A DNA stretch of 64,000 bases from Mannheimia sp041807705 (GCF_041807705.1 NZ_JBGTYY010000002.1:62001-126000), one strand, 5' to 3'. Shown: positions 1-8,147, counted from the stretch's first letter. The notes: a model not told the origin generated them from the sequence alone. Numbers and translations: made by a program.

Positions 1-21
1 TCGCCCCTGTGGTGGTTATGC

Positions 22-1209
22 TTAGGCTTTACCTTCAAGCACCTTGATAGCGTTGCTATCGACCACGCCACCGCCTAAATACTTATCCGTGTGGACTTTA
101 TAGAAGCCCGGTTCGGTAATGTTGTCAGGGCGAGTGCGCACGCCGGTTTCGTGATCCACGATTGTATAACCACGTTTGAAATCACCTACTGCTAAGAATG
201 GCTGTTCGACCGCCACATCCGGCATTGTTTCAAGGTAATAGACCGGCAAGCCTAACAGTGTGGACGGTGCGCCCGCTTGTAAGCCGTCGCGCCAAATGTA
301 ATCGCCGTTGCCGTTCTTCAATTTCTGAATAGTACCGGCGGTTTGTGAGTTCATAACCCACACTGCATTTTTGCGATAACCAGCTTTGAGTGAGTAGAGT
401 AGATCGATTAGCACATCCGCATTCAGTTTGTCGGTTTTCACTTCCATTTTTTGAAGTGTGCCGAATGCGCGGGTTTTGTCGTTGTCGGTAGTGCGTGGGT
501 AGTGTAAAAAGCCTTTAGCCATTTTCTCGCCCGTACCGTTCACAAGATCGCTTTCTTCGGTTTCGGCGAAAGTATCTGTAATTTCATCTGTCAGCCAGCC
601 GAGAATATCTACGCCGCCAAAATCTAAAATCTCTTGCGTGGATTTTGGATACGCAAAGACATTGTGAACAGCGATCGTGACTTCGTTCATTTTCGGCGTG
701 TTTGTACCGGTGCGCGCTTCGCCTTCTGTACCACGGCCAACGGTTGCACCACCCGCAGAAACGAGTTTTTTATACTCTTTCGCTCCCACCGGCAAACGTA
801 CGGTATGCGCAAGTGAGCGCATTACGCTTTCATCGGCAAGGCGTTTCATCACTTCGCCGTCTAACTGTGGGATAACTGAATAGCCCCCATCTGCACCGCC
901 ATTCGTATTTGTCGCTAGTGTGCGCAGTTCGCCCGTTTTAATCCAGTGGCGTAATTCATCATTACTTGGGGCTTTTGTGGCTTTCTCGGCTTTCTGATAA
1001 GCCGGATTACTGCGCTCTTCTTCGGTGACGCTTTCCAAGCGTTCGATCTCGGTTTTGAGTTCGTCCACTTTTGCTTTTAAGGCATCAAATTTACCGCCTT
1101 CTTCTTCATTCAAAGAGCGATTTTCTTTGTCGGCATTCGCCAGCATTTCGCGCATTTGCTCAACCGCTTGCGCTTTTTGTTGGCGTAGTTCTTGGAGTTT
1201 TTTAAACAT
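22..1209 (-). CDS. HK97-family phage major capsid protein
   Basis: Major head subunit of a tailed phage or satellite. The N-terminal ~75 residues are charged and heptad-like (predicted coiled coil), as in HK97-type capsids with a fused scaffolding (delta) domain. The rest (about residues 85-395) is a capsid fold with typical segments such as GGYSVIPQ near residue 108 and LLGLPVYY near 320. At 395 aa it is close to the usual ~400 for precursor capsids. I start it at 1209 (MFKKLQ) rather than the ATG at 1215, because an AAGGA motif lies 8 nt before 1209 but only 2-3 nt before 1215. It overlaps the end of the gpU-like gene by 8 nt, suggesting translational coupling. The genes expected next (protease, portal, terminase) would lie beyond the left edge. 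Family assignment is by recognition, not a search. Confidence 0.88.
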   Translation of the reverse strand: MFKKLQELRQQKAQAVEQMREMLANADKENRSLNEEEGGKFDALKAKVDELKTEIERLESVTEEERSNPAYQKAEKATKAPSNDELRHWIKTGELRTLATNTNGGADGGYSVIPQLDGEVMKRLADESVMRSLAHTVRLPVGAKEYKKLVSAGGATVGRGTEGEARTGTNTPKMNEVTIAVHNVFAYPKSTQEILDFGGVDILGWLTDEITDTFAETEESDLVNGTGEKMAKGFLHYPRTTDNDKTRAFGTLQKMEVKTDKLNADVLIDLLYSLKAGYRKNAVWVMNSQTAGTIQKLKNGNGDYIWRDGLQAGAPSTLLGLPVYYLETMPDVAVEQPFLAVGDFKRGYTIVDHETGVRTRPDNITEPGFYKVHTDKYLGGGVVDSNAIKVLEGKA

Positions 1210-1636
1210 TAGCATTTTCCTTATGATTAAGTGTTTGGAATTGATAGCAAACGCGATACGTTAATGCCGAACTCACCCACGCATTATTTTCTGTGTCGTA
1301 TTCGTAATCGTAAGATTGATTGAAATCGGCGGTTAGCGAGAAGCTGTCGAAGTCGTGGAATAAGATTGCTTGATTGATTTTCTCATTCAGCTCATCTAAA
1401 ACGGCTTCGCCTTGGTGGAAAGGTAAGTAAGTCAAAATGACTAGATCAGCTTCCCACTCGATATTTCCAATCGTAACGGGCTGCCCTTCTGCGCCATTGA
1501 GATAAACCGCAATCATCGGCAATTCATCATCGAGATTGAGAATTTTCGGTAATCCATTGTGGAAATAGGTAACTTCTTCAATTTCACCGCTTAAAAAGTT
1601 GATAACTTCTTGTCTAATTTTGTTATGGATTAGCAT
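1202..1636 (-). CDS. phage tail terminator, lambda gpU-like
   Basis: A 144-aa protein resembling the lambda minor tail protein U (tail terminator), which caps the tail tube and joins it to the head. The motif order matches gpU: an N-terminal helix (LIHNKIRQ), an AVYLNGAEG segment near residue 50, and a C-terminal YDYEYD...AWVSSALTYRVCYQF stretch corresponding to the YDYRRD...WSSADLTYVITYE region I recall for gpU. A longer reading from a TTG at 1651 is possible, but GGGG lies a few bases before the ATG at 1636. The gene runs directly into the capsid gene with an 8-nt overlap. In lambda-like phages gpU is far downstream of the capsid gene, so its position before the capsid is unusual. Confidence 0.75.
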   Translation of the reverse strand: MLIHNKIRQEVINFLSGEIEEVTYFHNGLPKILNLDDELPMIAVYLNGAEGQPVTIGNIEWEADLVILTYLPFHQGEAVLDELNEKINQAILFHDFDSFSLTADFNQSYDYEYDTENNAWVSSALTYRVCYQFQTLNHKENANV

Positions 1637-1813
1637 CAAAACCCCGCTCAAAAATCCGTTAAATCCTTATTCTAAGGATTTAAAAATTGAACTTGAATAG
1701 GATGTTTTTTGTGCGAAAAAATACGATAAAAAATGAAAGCTAAATTTACATTTCTTTTCAGATAGGATGTTTTCTTGTTTGGTAGTAGGTTTGAGATAAA
1801 TCACTTTATCACT

Positions 1814-1893
1814 TATAACTCACTTCTATATTTTCCTTTATATATCAATCATTTATTTCTTTTTTAATTGAAAAAGTGAGAAAGTGAGTTATA
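1814..1893. repeat. 12-bp inverted repeat, 56-bp spacing
   Basis: TATAACTCACTT at 1814-1825 and AAGTGAGTTATA at 1882-1893 are exact reverse complements. The right arm is preceded by a further AGTGAGAA unit, so the motif AAGTGAG is repeated in tandem there. The spacing is too long for a terminator; a pair of protein-binding sites is more likely. Confidence 0.6.
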
Positions 1894-1921
1894 TATAAGA
1901 AATAATATATAAAAAGAGATA

Positions 1922-1955
1922 AGTAAAAATAAAGCCTAGCGGGTTTGCTAGGCTT
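1922..1955 (-). terminator. Rho-independent terminator after integrase remnant
   Basis: Read on the minus strand, AAGCCTAGC and GCTAGGCTT form a 9-bp stem (1932-1940 with 1947-1955) around a 6-nt loop, followed by a T-rich tract (1922-1931). It sits 8 nt past the integrase stop at 1963. Confidence 0.8.
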
Positions 1956-1962
1956 GGAAGGT

Positions 1963-3200
1963 TTAGGGGAGTTTTGCCAGTATCGAGAAAGTGGAGCATT
2001 GTTCTACATAATCGCCCCACGCCTGCATTACAGGCTTACGCTGCTCTAAATAGGTTGAACGGTTATAAACTTGGCTTACTTCGCTGCCGACTGCGTGAGC
2101 TAAACAGGCTTCAGCCACCTCATAGCCTACGCCATTTTCAGCAAGCCACGTTCGCGCCACTGCGCGCAATCCGTGCGCGTCTGTCTGCCGGCATATCCCA
2201 TCGAATTTATCGCTTTGTTTGCTGTTTCTTTATTCATCGGCTGGTTTGGCTTGCTGTAATGCGGAAACACAAAACGAGAATTACCGGAAATCGCTTTCAT
2301 CTTCTCTAAAATAGCAATGGCTTGAGTAGAAAGCGGTACAGTATGCGAATTTGCGCCTTTCTTCGTCTTCTTCATCTTGTCGGCTGGTATCGTCCATAGC
2401 TTTTCTAACCAGTCAATTTCGCACCATTCGACGCTTACCGCTTCTGCGGGGCGAACCATTGTCAAAAGCTCCCATTGGATCAAAATCTTTGTAACTAAAT
2501 CGCGGTTAGAGTTATGAAGCGTGTTCAGAAATTCCGGTAACTCTTCGGGGCGAATAGCCGGATTGTTCTGCTTAGGCTTCTTACTGAATGCTTCGCCGAC
2601 CTTCTCACAGTAGTTAAACTGTAATAAGCCGGTATTCACGGCATAATTTAGAATTTGATTGGTCAAACGGATCAGGCGGTGCAGTGTGTCGCTTTTCCCG
2701 GCTGCATTTAACGGTTTGAGCGTTTCCACAAGTAAATATGGCGTGATTGCATTAATAGGATGATGACCTAGCTTTTGAAAGAGGTATTTTTCCAGCCGTT
2801 GCCAATTCTTTTCCATTGTGAGCGGTTCGACATCATTTTGCCGTTTAACCCGCCAATTCTCGGCAACTTTATAAAAAGTGCTTGAACGAGTTTGTAGGTC
2901 TGCGATTTTTTGTTCTTTTTGATGTATCTGCGGATCGATATTTTGAGCCAATAAAGCCCGATATTCATCGCGCTTTGCTCTTGCCTGCGCAAGAGAAATT
3001 TCAGGATAAGCACCAATCCCTAAATTTGTGCGTTTGGGTGGCTCTGTCAAAGGTCGATAGTAATTGAAAAGCCAAGATTTTGAGCCATTAGACTTTACAC
3101 GCAAAAAAAGCCCTTGCCCATCCATTAGACTGTAATCTTTCTCTTTGGGCTTAGCTTTATCTACTTCGGTATTTGTAAGGGGTTTTGTTACTCTTGCCAT
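1963..3200 (-). pseudogene. P4-type tyrosine integrase, frameshifted
   Basis: Site-specific recombinase of the P4/DUF4102 type (N-terminal arm-binding domain, central SAM-like domain, C-terminal catalytic domain). The first reading frame (3200 to about 2190) contains the N-terminal domain and catalytic box I (VRPAEAVSVEW). Near 2180-2190 the frame is lost. The continuation, with HGLRAV (box II HxxR), LAHAVG and the YNRSTYLEQR box carrying the nucleophilic tyrosine, is in another frame ending at 1963. The offset equals loss of one base (or gain of two). As read, the product lacks box II and the active tyrosine and ends in an unrelated tail. There is no slippery heptamer at the junction, so programmed frameshifting is unlikely. 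The gene starts about 255 bp from the tRNA-Val 3' end, the usual position for such integrases. A sequencing error cannot be excluded. Confidence 0.85.
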
Positions 3201-3202
3201 AA

Positions 3203-3334
3203 TTTAGGAACACGGGAATTTTAGGAACACGAAAAATAAAAACTTTGTAAGCCTTGCTCTTCAAGGCTTGTGAGATTTTTAGGAACACAGAATTTTACGT
3301 ATTATAACCTGTGTTCCTAACTGTGTTCCTAAAA
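3203..3334. repeat. five copies of TTAGGAACAC around integrase promoter
   Basis: TTAGGAACAC occurs in direct orientation at 3204-3213, 3221-3230 and 3279-3288, and in inverted orientation (GTGTTCCTAA) at 3311-3320 and 3325-3334. The copies bracket a minus-strand TATAAT (3306-3301), a likely integrase -10 box; the two inverted copies cover the -35 region and the first two copies lie directly before the start codon. The arrangement fits arm-type integrase sites or operators for autoregulation. Confidence 0.75.
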
Positions 3335-3400
3335 TCTGCGGTTAAACGCGAAAAAATACGGTAGGAAATGATAAGTAAAAAGGGCTTAAAAACACGAAAT

Positions 3401-3417
3401 CCCTTGATAATCAAGGG
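3401..3417. terminator. short perfect hairpin between tRNA-Val and integrase
   Basis: CCCTTGAT and ATCAAGGG form an 8-bp stem with a 1-nt centre. On the minus strand, downstream of tRNA-Val, it is followed by ATTTCGTGTTTTT, so it may end the tRNA transcript. The loop is very small, so this is tentative. Confidence 0.4.
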
Positions 3418-3454
3418 CTTTGCGAAAGGTTGCGTTAAGTTACGCTAGGAATAA

Positions 3455-3531
3455 TGGTGCGACTAGCTGGACTCGAACCAGTGACCCCCACCATGTCAAG
3501 GTGGTGCTCTAACCAACTGAGCTATAGTCGC
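3455..3531 (-). tRNA. tRNA-Val (anticodon GAC)
   Basis: A 77-nt cloverleaf with an encoded CCA. The acceptor stem is GCGACTA paired with TAGTCGC, followed by discriminator A and CCA. The D arm contains AGCTCAGTTGG, the anticodon stem is CCACC/GGTGG with loop TTGACAT (anticodon GAC, valine), and the T arm contains GGTTCGAGTCC. The 3' half is the probable attachment site of the adjacent integrase element; the second att copy would lie beyond the left edge. Confidence 0.95.
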
Positions 3532-3594
3532 ATTAATGGGAAGCATTCTATTGGAAAAAAGAGGACTGTGCAATATGCTTTTTCTTGAATGCTC

Positions 3595-4407
3595 TTATTT
3601 TAAACGCTTTTGCGTGAAAATCTGTTTATCTTCCCAGCGGAGCATTGTTAAATGGCTTCCCCAAGCACAGCCAGTGTCTAAAGCGTGAATATTTCGATAA
3701 GGGCATTTACCCATTAAACTTGCCCAATGTCCAAAAATAATTTCTTGTTCTTTATAGAGAGGATTATCTAATTCAAACCAAGCCACAAGATCTTTGGGGG
3801 CTTCTTCAACTGGTAATTTACACTCAAAATCTAACCGCTTGTCGGTGTAGCAAAAACGCATACGGGTTAGCACATTAATGATATAACGCCAGCGTTCAAT
3901 TCCTTGTAAATCTTCAGACCATCGTTGCGGATTATTTTCATACATTTGAGCGATATAATCAGCGTATTCTGAACTTTGTAGCACTCTTTCGGCTTCTTTC
4001 GCACAATTTAATGTGGTAGCTAAATCCCATTCTGGGCTAATGCCTGCGTGAACAAGGAGAAATTTATGCGTTGGGTGATGGATTGCAAGCGGTCGATTTC
4101 TTAGCCAATTTTGCAATTCCAGACGATCTTCTACTTGGAAAATAGGATCAACTTTATCATTCGGCTTTACTCGTTTGATACCAAGCAATGTAGAAAGTAA
4201 ATGTAGGTCGTGATTACCTAAAACAGTTTTAGCATTATTGGTAGGATCTTTTACAAAACGTAGGCAAGCTAGAGAATCTTCACCACGAGCAACTAAATCG
4301 CCCGTTAAAAATAGTTCATCTTGCTCAGGAGTGTAATTGGCTTTTTCCAATAAAAGCTGAAATTCCTTAAAGCAACCGTGCAGGTCGCCTACAATATAAG
4401 TTGCCAT
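3595..4407 (-). CDS. apaH: diadenosine tetraphosphatase (symmetrical)
   Basis: Hydrolyses Ap4A symmetrically to two ADP, controlling alarmone levels in the cytoplasm. The calcineurin-like metallophosphatase signatures are all present: GDLHGC at residue 7, GDLVARG near 36 and GNHD near 64, with a downstream HAGI motif and a late GHW motif. At 270 aa it matches the family (about 275-280). The start has only a weak GGGAAA upstream. The gene is followed by the tRNA on the same strand and preceded by rnb. A perfect 26-bp palindrome lies between rnb and apaH. Confidence 0.95.
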   Translation of the reverse strand: MATYIVGDLHGCFKEFQLLLEKANYTPEQDELFLTGDLVARGEDSLACLRFVKDPTNNAKTVLGNHDLHLLSTLLGIKRVKPNDKVDPIFQVEDRLELQNWLRNRPLAIHHPTHKFLLVHAGISPEWDLATTLNCAKEAERVLQSSEYADYIAQMYENNPQRWSEDLQGIERWRYIINVLTRMRFCYTDKRLDFECKLPVEEAPKDLVAWFELDNPLYKEQEIIFGHWASLMGKCPYRNIHALDTGCAWGSHLTMLRWEDKQIFTQKRLK

Positions 4408-4429
4408 TGATGATTTCCCTAAAATAGGC

Positions 4430-4455
4430 TAGGGGCAAATTGCAATTTGCCCCTA
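4430..4455. repeat. perfect 26-bp palindrome (repeat copy 1)
   Basis: The arms TAGGGGCAAAT and ATTTGCCCCTA flank a self-complementary TGCA. It belongs to the same family as the sequences at 41603-41626 and 59048-59074 (arms near GGGGCGAAT). Here it lies in the short rnb-apaH gap and may also act as a hairpin in the transcript. Confidence 0.8.
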
Positions 4456-4460
4456 CAACA

Positions 4461-6437
4461 CTAGATAATATTTCCCACAATAGAACGGGTTTCTAACCGT
4501 ACTTCGGTTAATTTAACGCGTACAGATTGTCCGATTTGGTAGGCTTTTTCGCCCTTGATGTAAATTGCCAATTCTTCTTGGCGGTATTCCATCTCATCTT
4601 TATTGTCGTGTAAAGTTGAGAATGGTACGAAAATTTGAGCACCATTTTGAATGACTTTAGCACGCAAACCACCTCGAGAAACATCTGCAATTTCACACTC
4701 AAATTCGACCGCGTGTTCTATCATTGGGAAAAGATAGCGAGCATAGAGCCAGTCAGCAATATCACGTTCTACTAATCGGTTTTGGCGGCGAGCTTCTTGC
4801 AGACGAGTAAGTACGTTTTCTTCCACCGTTGAGGATTGTTTACCTAACAATACTTGCTTGATTAAACGGTGATTTACCATATCGCCATATTTGCGGATTG
4901 GCGATGTCCAAGTGGCATAGTGACTGATCCCCAAGCCAAAATGAGGGGCAACCTCTGATTTAAATTCCGCAAAAGTAAGGTAGCGGCGTAAGCGAAGTTC
5001 CAAGAATTTCTCCGGGAAATCTTGAATATCACGCTGCATTTCACAATAGCCTTCTAAGGTTGCTAAGCGTTCAGCAGAATAGCGTTCTGCCAGTTTATCA
5101 CGGTTTTCATCTGTTGCTAAGGTTTGCAGTAAAAATGATTTAACCAATTCATAATTTTTCGGATCAAAACCTGAATGCGTGTTGAATACACCTGTTCGGG
5201 CGTGTTGGCTTAGGAATTTGGCACAGCTGATGTTAGCAATAATCATTGATTCTTCAATCATTTGATTTGCAATACGGCGATATTCAATGTGAATATCTTT
5301 AACAGAACCATCTTCATTTAGCTCAAATTTATAATCGCCTTGCTCTTTGAATAATAAGGCATTTTTAGCACGCCATTGGATACGCGCTTGTGTGAATTGG
5401 TGCAACCAGTCGATTTGTTGCTTAGTTTCTTCCGATTCTGGCTGCCACGCATTTGCTACGCCTTCAAGGTAATCAGAGACATTGTCATAAGCCAGTCTGT
5501 CTTTCGATTTAATCCAAGCAGAGGTGAAGGTTGCTTCTTTAGTGAAATTGCCTTCTAAATCGGTTTCTATAAAGCCTACTAATGCAGGGCGTTTCTCATT
5601 CGGTACAAGTGAGCAGAGATCATCAGACAATTCACGAGGTAACATTGGAATGTTAAAGCCCGGTAAATAGTTGGTGAAGCAACGCTGGCGAGCCGCTTTC
5701 TCAATATTAGAGTTTTCAGGAATATAGGCAGTTGGGTCTGCAATCGCCACCACTAAACGCCAGCCTATTTGCATATCGTTCTCTTTGATTGGCTCGATAT
5801 ATAACGCATCGTCCATATCTTGCGTGCTTGGGCTATCGATTGTTGTGAAGTAAAGATGAGTTAAATCTTCACGCTCTAATTCATCGTGCAATTCATAGCT
5901 TTTTTCATTGGCAACAGGTTCACGAGGTTGTTCGTGGCGAGCAAGCGTTACCCACCAAGGAGCGAAATTATCGTCCTCTTTACAAATAAATTGCGTTACT
6001 TGAGCAAAGAAAAAACGGTCATCACGCAAAGGGTGCTTTTTTAATTGTGCCACAACCCAATCGCCATTTTCTAATTTTTCAGTTACTTTTTTGTGCGTAT
6101 TGGCAGGAATAGTTTGCTTAATGCTTGGGTGATCAACGGCTAATTGTAATTTACCTTCTTTATTTAAACGCACTTGAGCGATAAATCTATCAAGCATCGG
6201 TTCAAGTAGAGAATCAATTTCCACTTGTTCTTTGTCGCCATCTCGTTTGACTACAGCTTTAACAGAATCGCCGTGCATTACTTTCTTCATTTCCATTGGC
6301 GGAATGAAGTAACTTTTTTTATCGCATTCTAAAAAGCCGAATGCTTTATCTGAGGCTTTTACAAAGCCTTCTACATATTCTTTGCTGGCTTCAATTTGTT
6401 GTTTGAGTTGGGCTAAAAGGGGATTGTTTTGAAACAT
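4461..6437 (-). CDS. rnb: exoribonuclease II
   Basis: Processive 3'-5' exoribonuclease that degrades single-stranded RNA. The order of parts is cold-shock-type OB domains (about residues 20-180), the RNB catalytic domain containing IDSPSTQDMDDAL near 200 with the metal-binding aspartates, the central TGVFNTHSGFD and WTSPIRKYGDMVNH motifs, and a C-terminal S1 domain. The 658-aa length is slightly above E. coli RNase II (644). RNase R is less likely because that family is longer (about 750-810 aa) with a basic tail. It is divergent from the Bor-like genes. Confidence 0.95.
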   Translation of the reverse strand: MFQNNPLLAQLKQQIEASKEYVEGFVKASDKAFGFLECDKKSYFIPPMEMKKVMHGDSVKAVVKRDGDKEQVEIDSLLEPMLDRFIAQVRLNKEGKLQLAVDHPSIKQTIPANTHKKVTEKLENGDWVVAQLKKHPLRDDRFFFAQVTQFICKEDDNFAPWWVTLARHEQPREPVANEKSYELHDELEREDLTHLYFTTIDSPSTQDMDDALYIEPIKENDMQIGWRLVVAIADPTAYIPENSNIEKAARQRCFTNYLPGFNIPMLPRELSDDLCSLVPNEKRPALVGFIETDLEGNFTKEATFTSAWIKSKDRLAYDNVSDYLEGVANAWQPESEETKQQIDWLHQFTQARIQWRAKNALLFKEQGDYKFELNEDGSVKDIHIEYRRIANQMIEESMIIANISCAKFLSQHARTGVFNTHSGFDPKNYELVKSFLLQTLATDENRDKLAERYSAERLATLEGYCEMQRDIQDFPEKFLELRLRRYLTFAEFKSEVAPHFGLGISHYATWTSPIRKYGDMVNHRLIKQVLLGKQSSTVEENVLTRLQEARRQNRLVERDIADWLYARYLFPMIEHAVEFECEIADVSRGGLRAKVIQNGAQIFVPFSTLHDNKDEMEYRQEELAIYIKGEKAYQIGQSVRVKLTEVRLETRSIVGNII

Positions 6438-6595
6438 AATTTCTCATTTTAAAAATAAAAAAAGGTGCTATCGTTGCACCGAAAAAACAATGGCATTATA
6501 ACGGATTTGAACCAAGTTCAGCAAATAAATGCTGTTGCTATAATTTATAAAGGTTAGTAGAATATAATCCATTTAAAAATAATGGAGACTTTTCA

Positions 6596-6874
6596 ATGAA
6601 AAAATTACTTGCAATTGCAACAGTATTTTCTTTAGCAGCCTGTTCTACTCAAACACTTGAACTATCTCCTGCTAAGGAAGCTCAATATGATCGTGTTCAA
6701 CACTTCTTTGTTTCTGGGCTTGCTCAAAAACAAGAGATAGATGCAGCAAAAATTTGTAATGGTGCAGATAAGGTAGGAAAGGTAGAAACTGAAACTACTT
6801 TCTTTAATGGCTTGTTAGGTACAATTACTTATGGTATCTATTCACCTCGCCAAATCCGTGTATATTGTAACTAA
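6596..6874 (+). CDS. Bor-family lipoprotein, first copy
   Basis: A 92-aa lipoprotein of the lambda Bor family (outer-membrane, linked to serum survival in coliphage lysogens). A signal peptide ends in a lipobox (LAAC, Cys16). The mature part keeps the family pattern HFFVSGLAQKQ, AAKIC, FNGLLGTITYGIYSPR and a final VYC. A TATAAT lies at 6563-6568 and a GGAG ribosome site precedes the ATG. It is followed after 24 nt by a second Bor-like gene, so the two are probably co-transcribed. Bor genes are usually carried by phages, and a phage remnant lies 3.4 kb away, but whether this pair came with it is inference. Confidence 0.85.
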   Translation: MKKLLAIATVFSLAACSTQTLELSPAKEAQYDRVQHFFVSGLAQKQEIDAAKICNGADKVGKVETETTFFNGLLGTITYGIYSPRQIRVYCN

Positions 6875-6898
6875 TCCTAGTAATTTAAGGAGTTTAAA

Positions 6899-7195
6899 AT
6901 GAAAAAATTGCTTGCTATATCTGTATTAACAGCCCTGCTGACTACGGCATGTACAACACAAACTGCCCATATTGGCGGCAAAGTTACTGATAATATTAAA
7001 CCAACTAAGAGTGTAACTCAGTCGTTCTTTATAGGCGGGATTGGACAAGAAGAAACATTGAACGTTACCGAGATTTGTGGTTCGACAGATAAAGTTAATC
7101 AAGTAGAAACTGTTTTATCTGGTAGTAATATTCTAGTTGGTATTGTTACTATTGGTATTTATACTCCTCGTACAGCAAACGTATATTGTAAATAA
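6899..7195 (+). CDS. Bor-family lipoprotein, second copy
   Basis: A 98-aa paralogue of the preceding gene. It has a signal peptide with lipobox TTAC, then the Bor pattern SFFIGGIGQEE, EICG, VGIVTIGIYTPR and final VYC. Divergence from copy one is substantial, so the duplication is old or the two were acquired separately. The AAGGAG ribosome site is strong. A bidirectional terminator follows at 7211-7243. Confidence 0.85.
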   Translation: MKKLLAISVLTALLTTACTTQTAHIGGKVTDNIKPTKSVTQSFFIGGIGQEETLNVTEICGSTDKVNQVETVLSGSNILVGIVTIGIYTPRTANVYCK

Positions 7196-7210
7196 TACTA
7201 ATAAATGTAG

Positions 7211-7243
7211 AAAAAACGGACTTAAGAATTAAGTCCGTTTTTT
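7211..7243. terminator. bidirectional terminator, bor pair / fabI
   Basis: CGGACTTAA (7217-7225) pairs with TTAAGTCCG (7229-7237), flanked by six A on one side and six T on the other. It serves the convergent Bor-like genes and fabI. Confidence 0.9.
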
Positions 7244-7259
7244 CTATTAATTAATCGTT

Positions 7260-8048
7260 TTAATCATCACCTAATTCGCCCATTGCCATTACGCTGAAAC
7301 CGGCATCAACGTGTAACACTTCGCCTGTTACGCCTGACGCTAAATCCGAGCATAAGAAAGCAGCAGAGTTACCCACATCATCAATAGTCACGGTGCGACG
7401 TAGAGCAGCAGTTTTCTCGAAAGCAGAAAGCATTTTCTTGAAGTTTTTAATGCCTGATGCTGCTAATGTACGGATCGGACCGGCTGAAATCGCATTTACA
7501 CGAATACCTTCTTTACCTAAATCGGCTGCCATTACACGGGTTGCTGCTTCTAAAGAGGCTTTGGCTAAGCACATTACATTGTAGTTAGGGATTGCACGCT
7601 CTGCACCTAAGTAGCTTAAGGTTAAAAGAGCGGCATTTTCATTTAAGAACGAGCGAGCAGCTTGAGCCATTGCGACGAAGCTGTAAGCACTGATGTCGTG
7701 TGCAATACGATAACCTTCACGGGTTGCGGCATTCACATAATCGCCGTCTAATTGGTCGCCTGGTGCAAATGCGATAGCGTGAACAAAACCGTCAAATTTC
7801 TCCCAGTGTTTGCTTAATTCAGTAAAACACTCAGTAATGCTTTCATCGGTTGCTACATCTAACGGAAGTATAATTTCTGAACCAAATTCTTTGGCAAACT
7901 CTTCAACACGCGGTTTTAATTTATCGTTTAAGTAGGTGAATGCTAATTCTGCACCTTGTTGTTTCATTGCATTTGCAATACCGTAAGCGATTGAACGATT
8001 ACTTGCTAAACCTGTAACTAAAATACGTTTGCCAGTTAAGATACCCAT
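7260..8048 (-). CDS. fabI: enoyl-[acyl-carrier-protein] reductase [NADH]
   Basis: Last step of the fatty-acid elongation cycle, reducing enoyl-ACP with NADH. It is a short-chain dehydrogenase fold of 262 aa with the FabI-specific glycine pattern GLASNRSIAYGIA, LSYLGAERAIPNYN and the catalytic Tyr-x6-Lys (YNVMCLAK). The C-terminal SAAFLCSDLASGVTGEVLHVDAG is typical. The residue usually Gly in YNVMGLAK is Cys here. A single gene with its own terminator. Confidence 0.96.
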   Translation of the reverse strand: MGILTGKRILVTGLASNRSIAYGIANAMKQQGAELAFTYLNDKLKPRVEEFAKEFGSEIILPLDVATDESITECFTELSKHWEKFDGFVHAIAFAPGDQLDGDYVNAATREGYRIAHDISAYSFVAMAQAARSFLNENAALLTLSYLGAERAIPNYNVMCLAKASLEAATRVMAADLGKEGIRVNAISAGPIRTLAASGIKNFKKMLSAFEKTAALRRTVTIDDVGNSAAFLCSDLASGVTGEVLHVDAGFSVMAMGELGDD

Positions 8049-8147
8049 AAAAAATTCCTCTATTTGTATTAATCGGGGTCAAAATTGTGTCGATTATAGC
8101 GGATATAGAGAGTACGGGCAAATAGAGTTGATGGCTCATCGGATCAG

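Larger units (their letters stand above)
1652..1962. other. AT-rich intergenic stretch with inverted repeat
   Basis: This 311-bp gap between the integrase remnant and the gpU-like gene is very A+T rich. It contains a 12-bp inverted repeat (TATAACTCACTT at 1814-1825, complement at 1882-1893) and extra direct copies of the ACTTT/AGTGAGAAAGTGAG theme. The sequence GCGAAAAAATACG at 1713-1725 recurs at 3348-3360. No convincing ORF is present. The layout is compatible with a replication or regulatory region of the element, but nothing proves this. Confidence 0.5.

Noticed and set aside
2160..2200. Programmed ribosomal frameshift in the integrase
   Set aside because: No X-XXY-YYZ slippery heptamer or downstream pseudoknot is visible, and integrases of this family are not known to use it.
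3200..3334. The TTAGGAACAC repeats as a CRISPR array or plasmid iterons
   Set aside because: The repeats are only 10 bp, in mixed orientation, unevenly spaced and without spacer-like units; no cas or rep gene is near.
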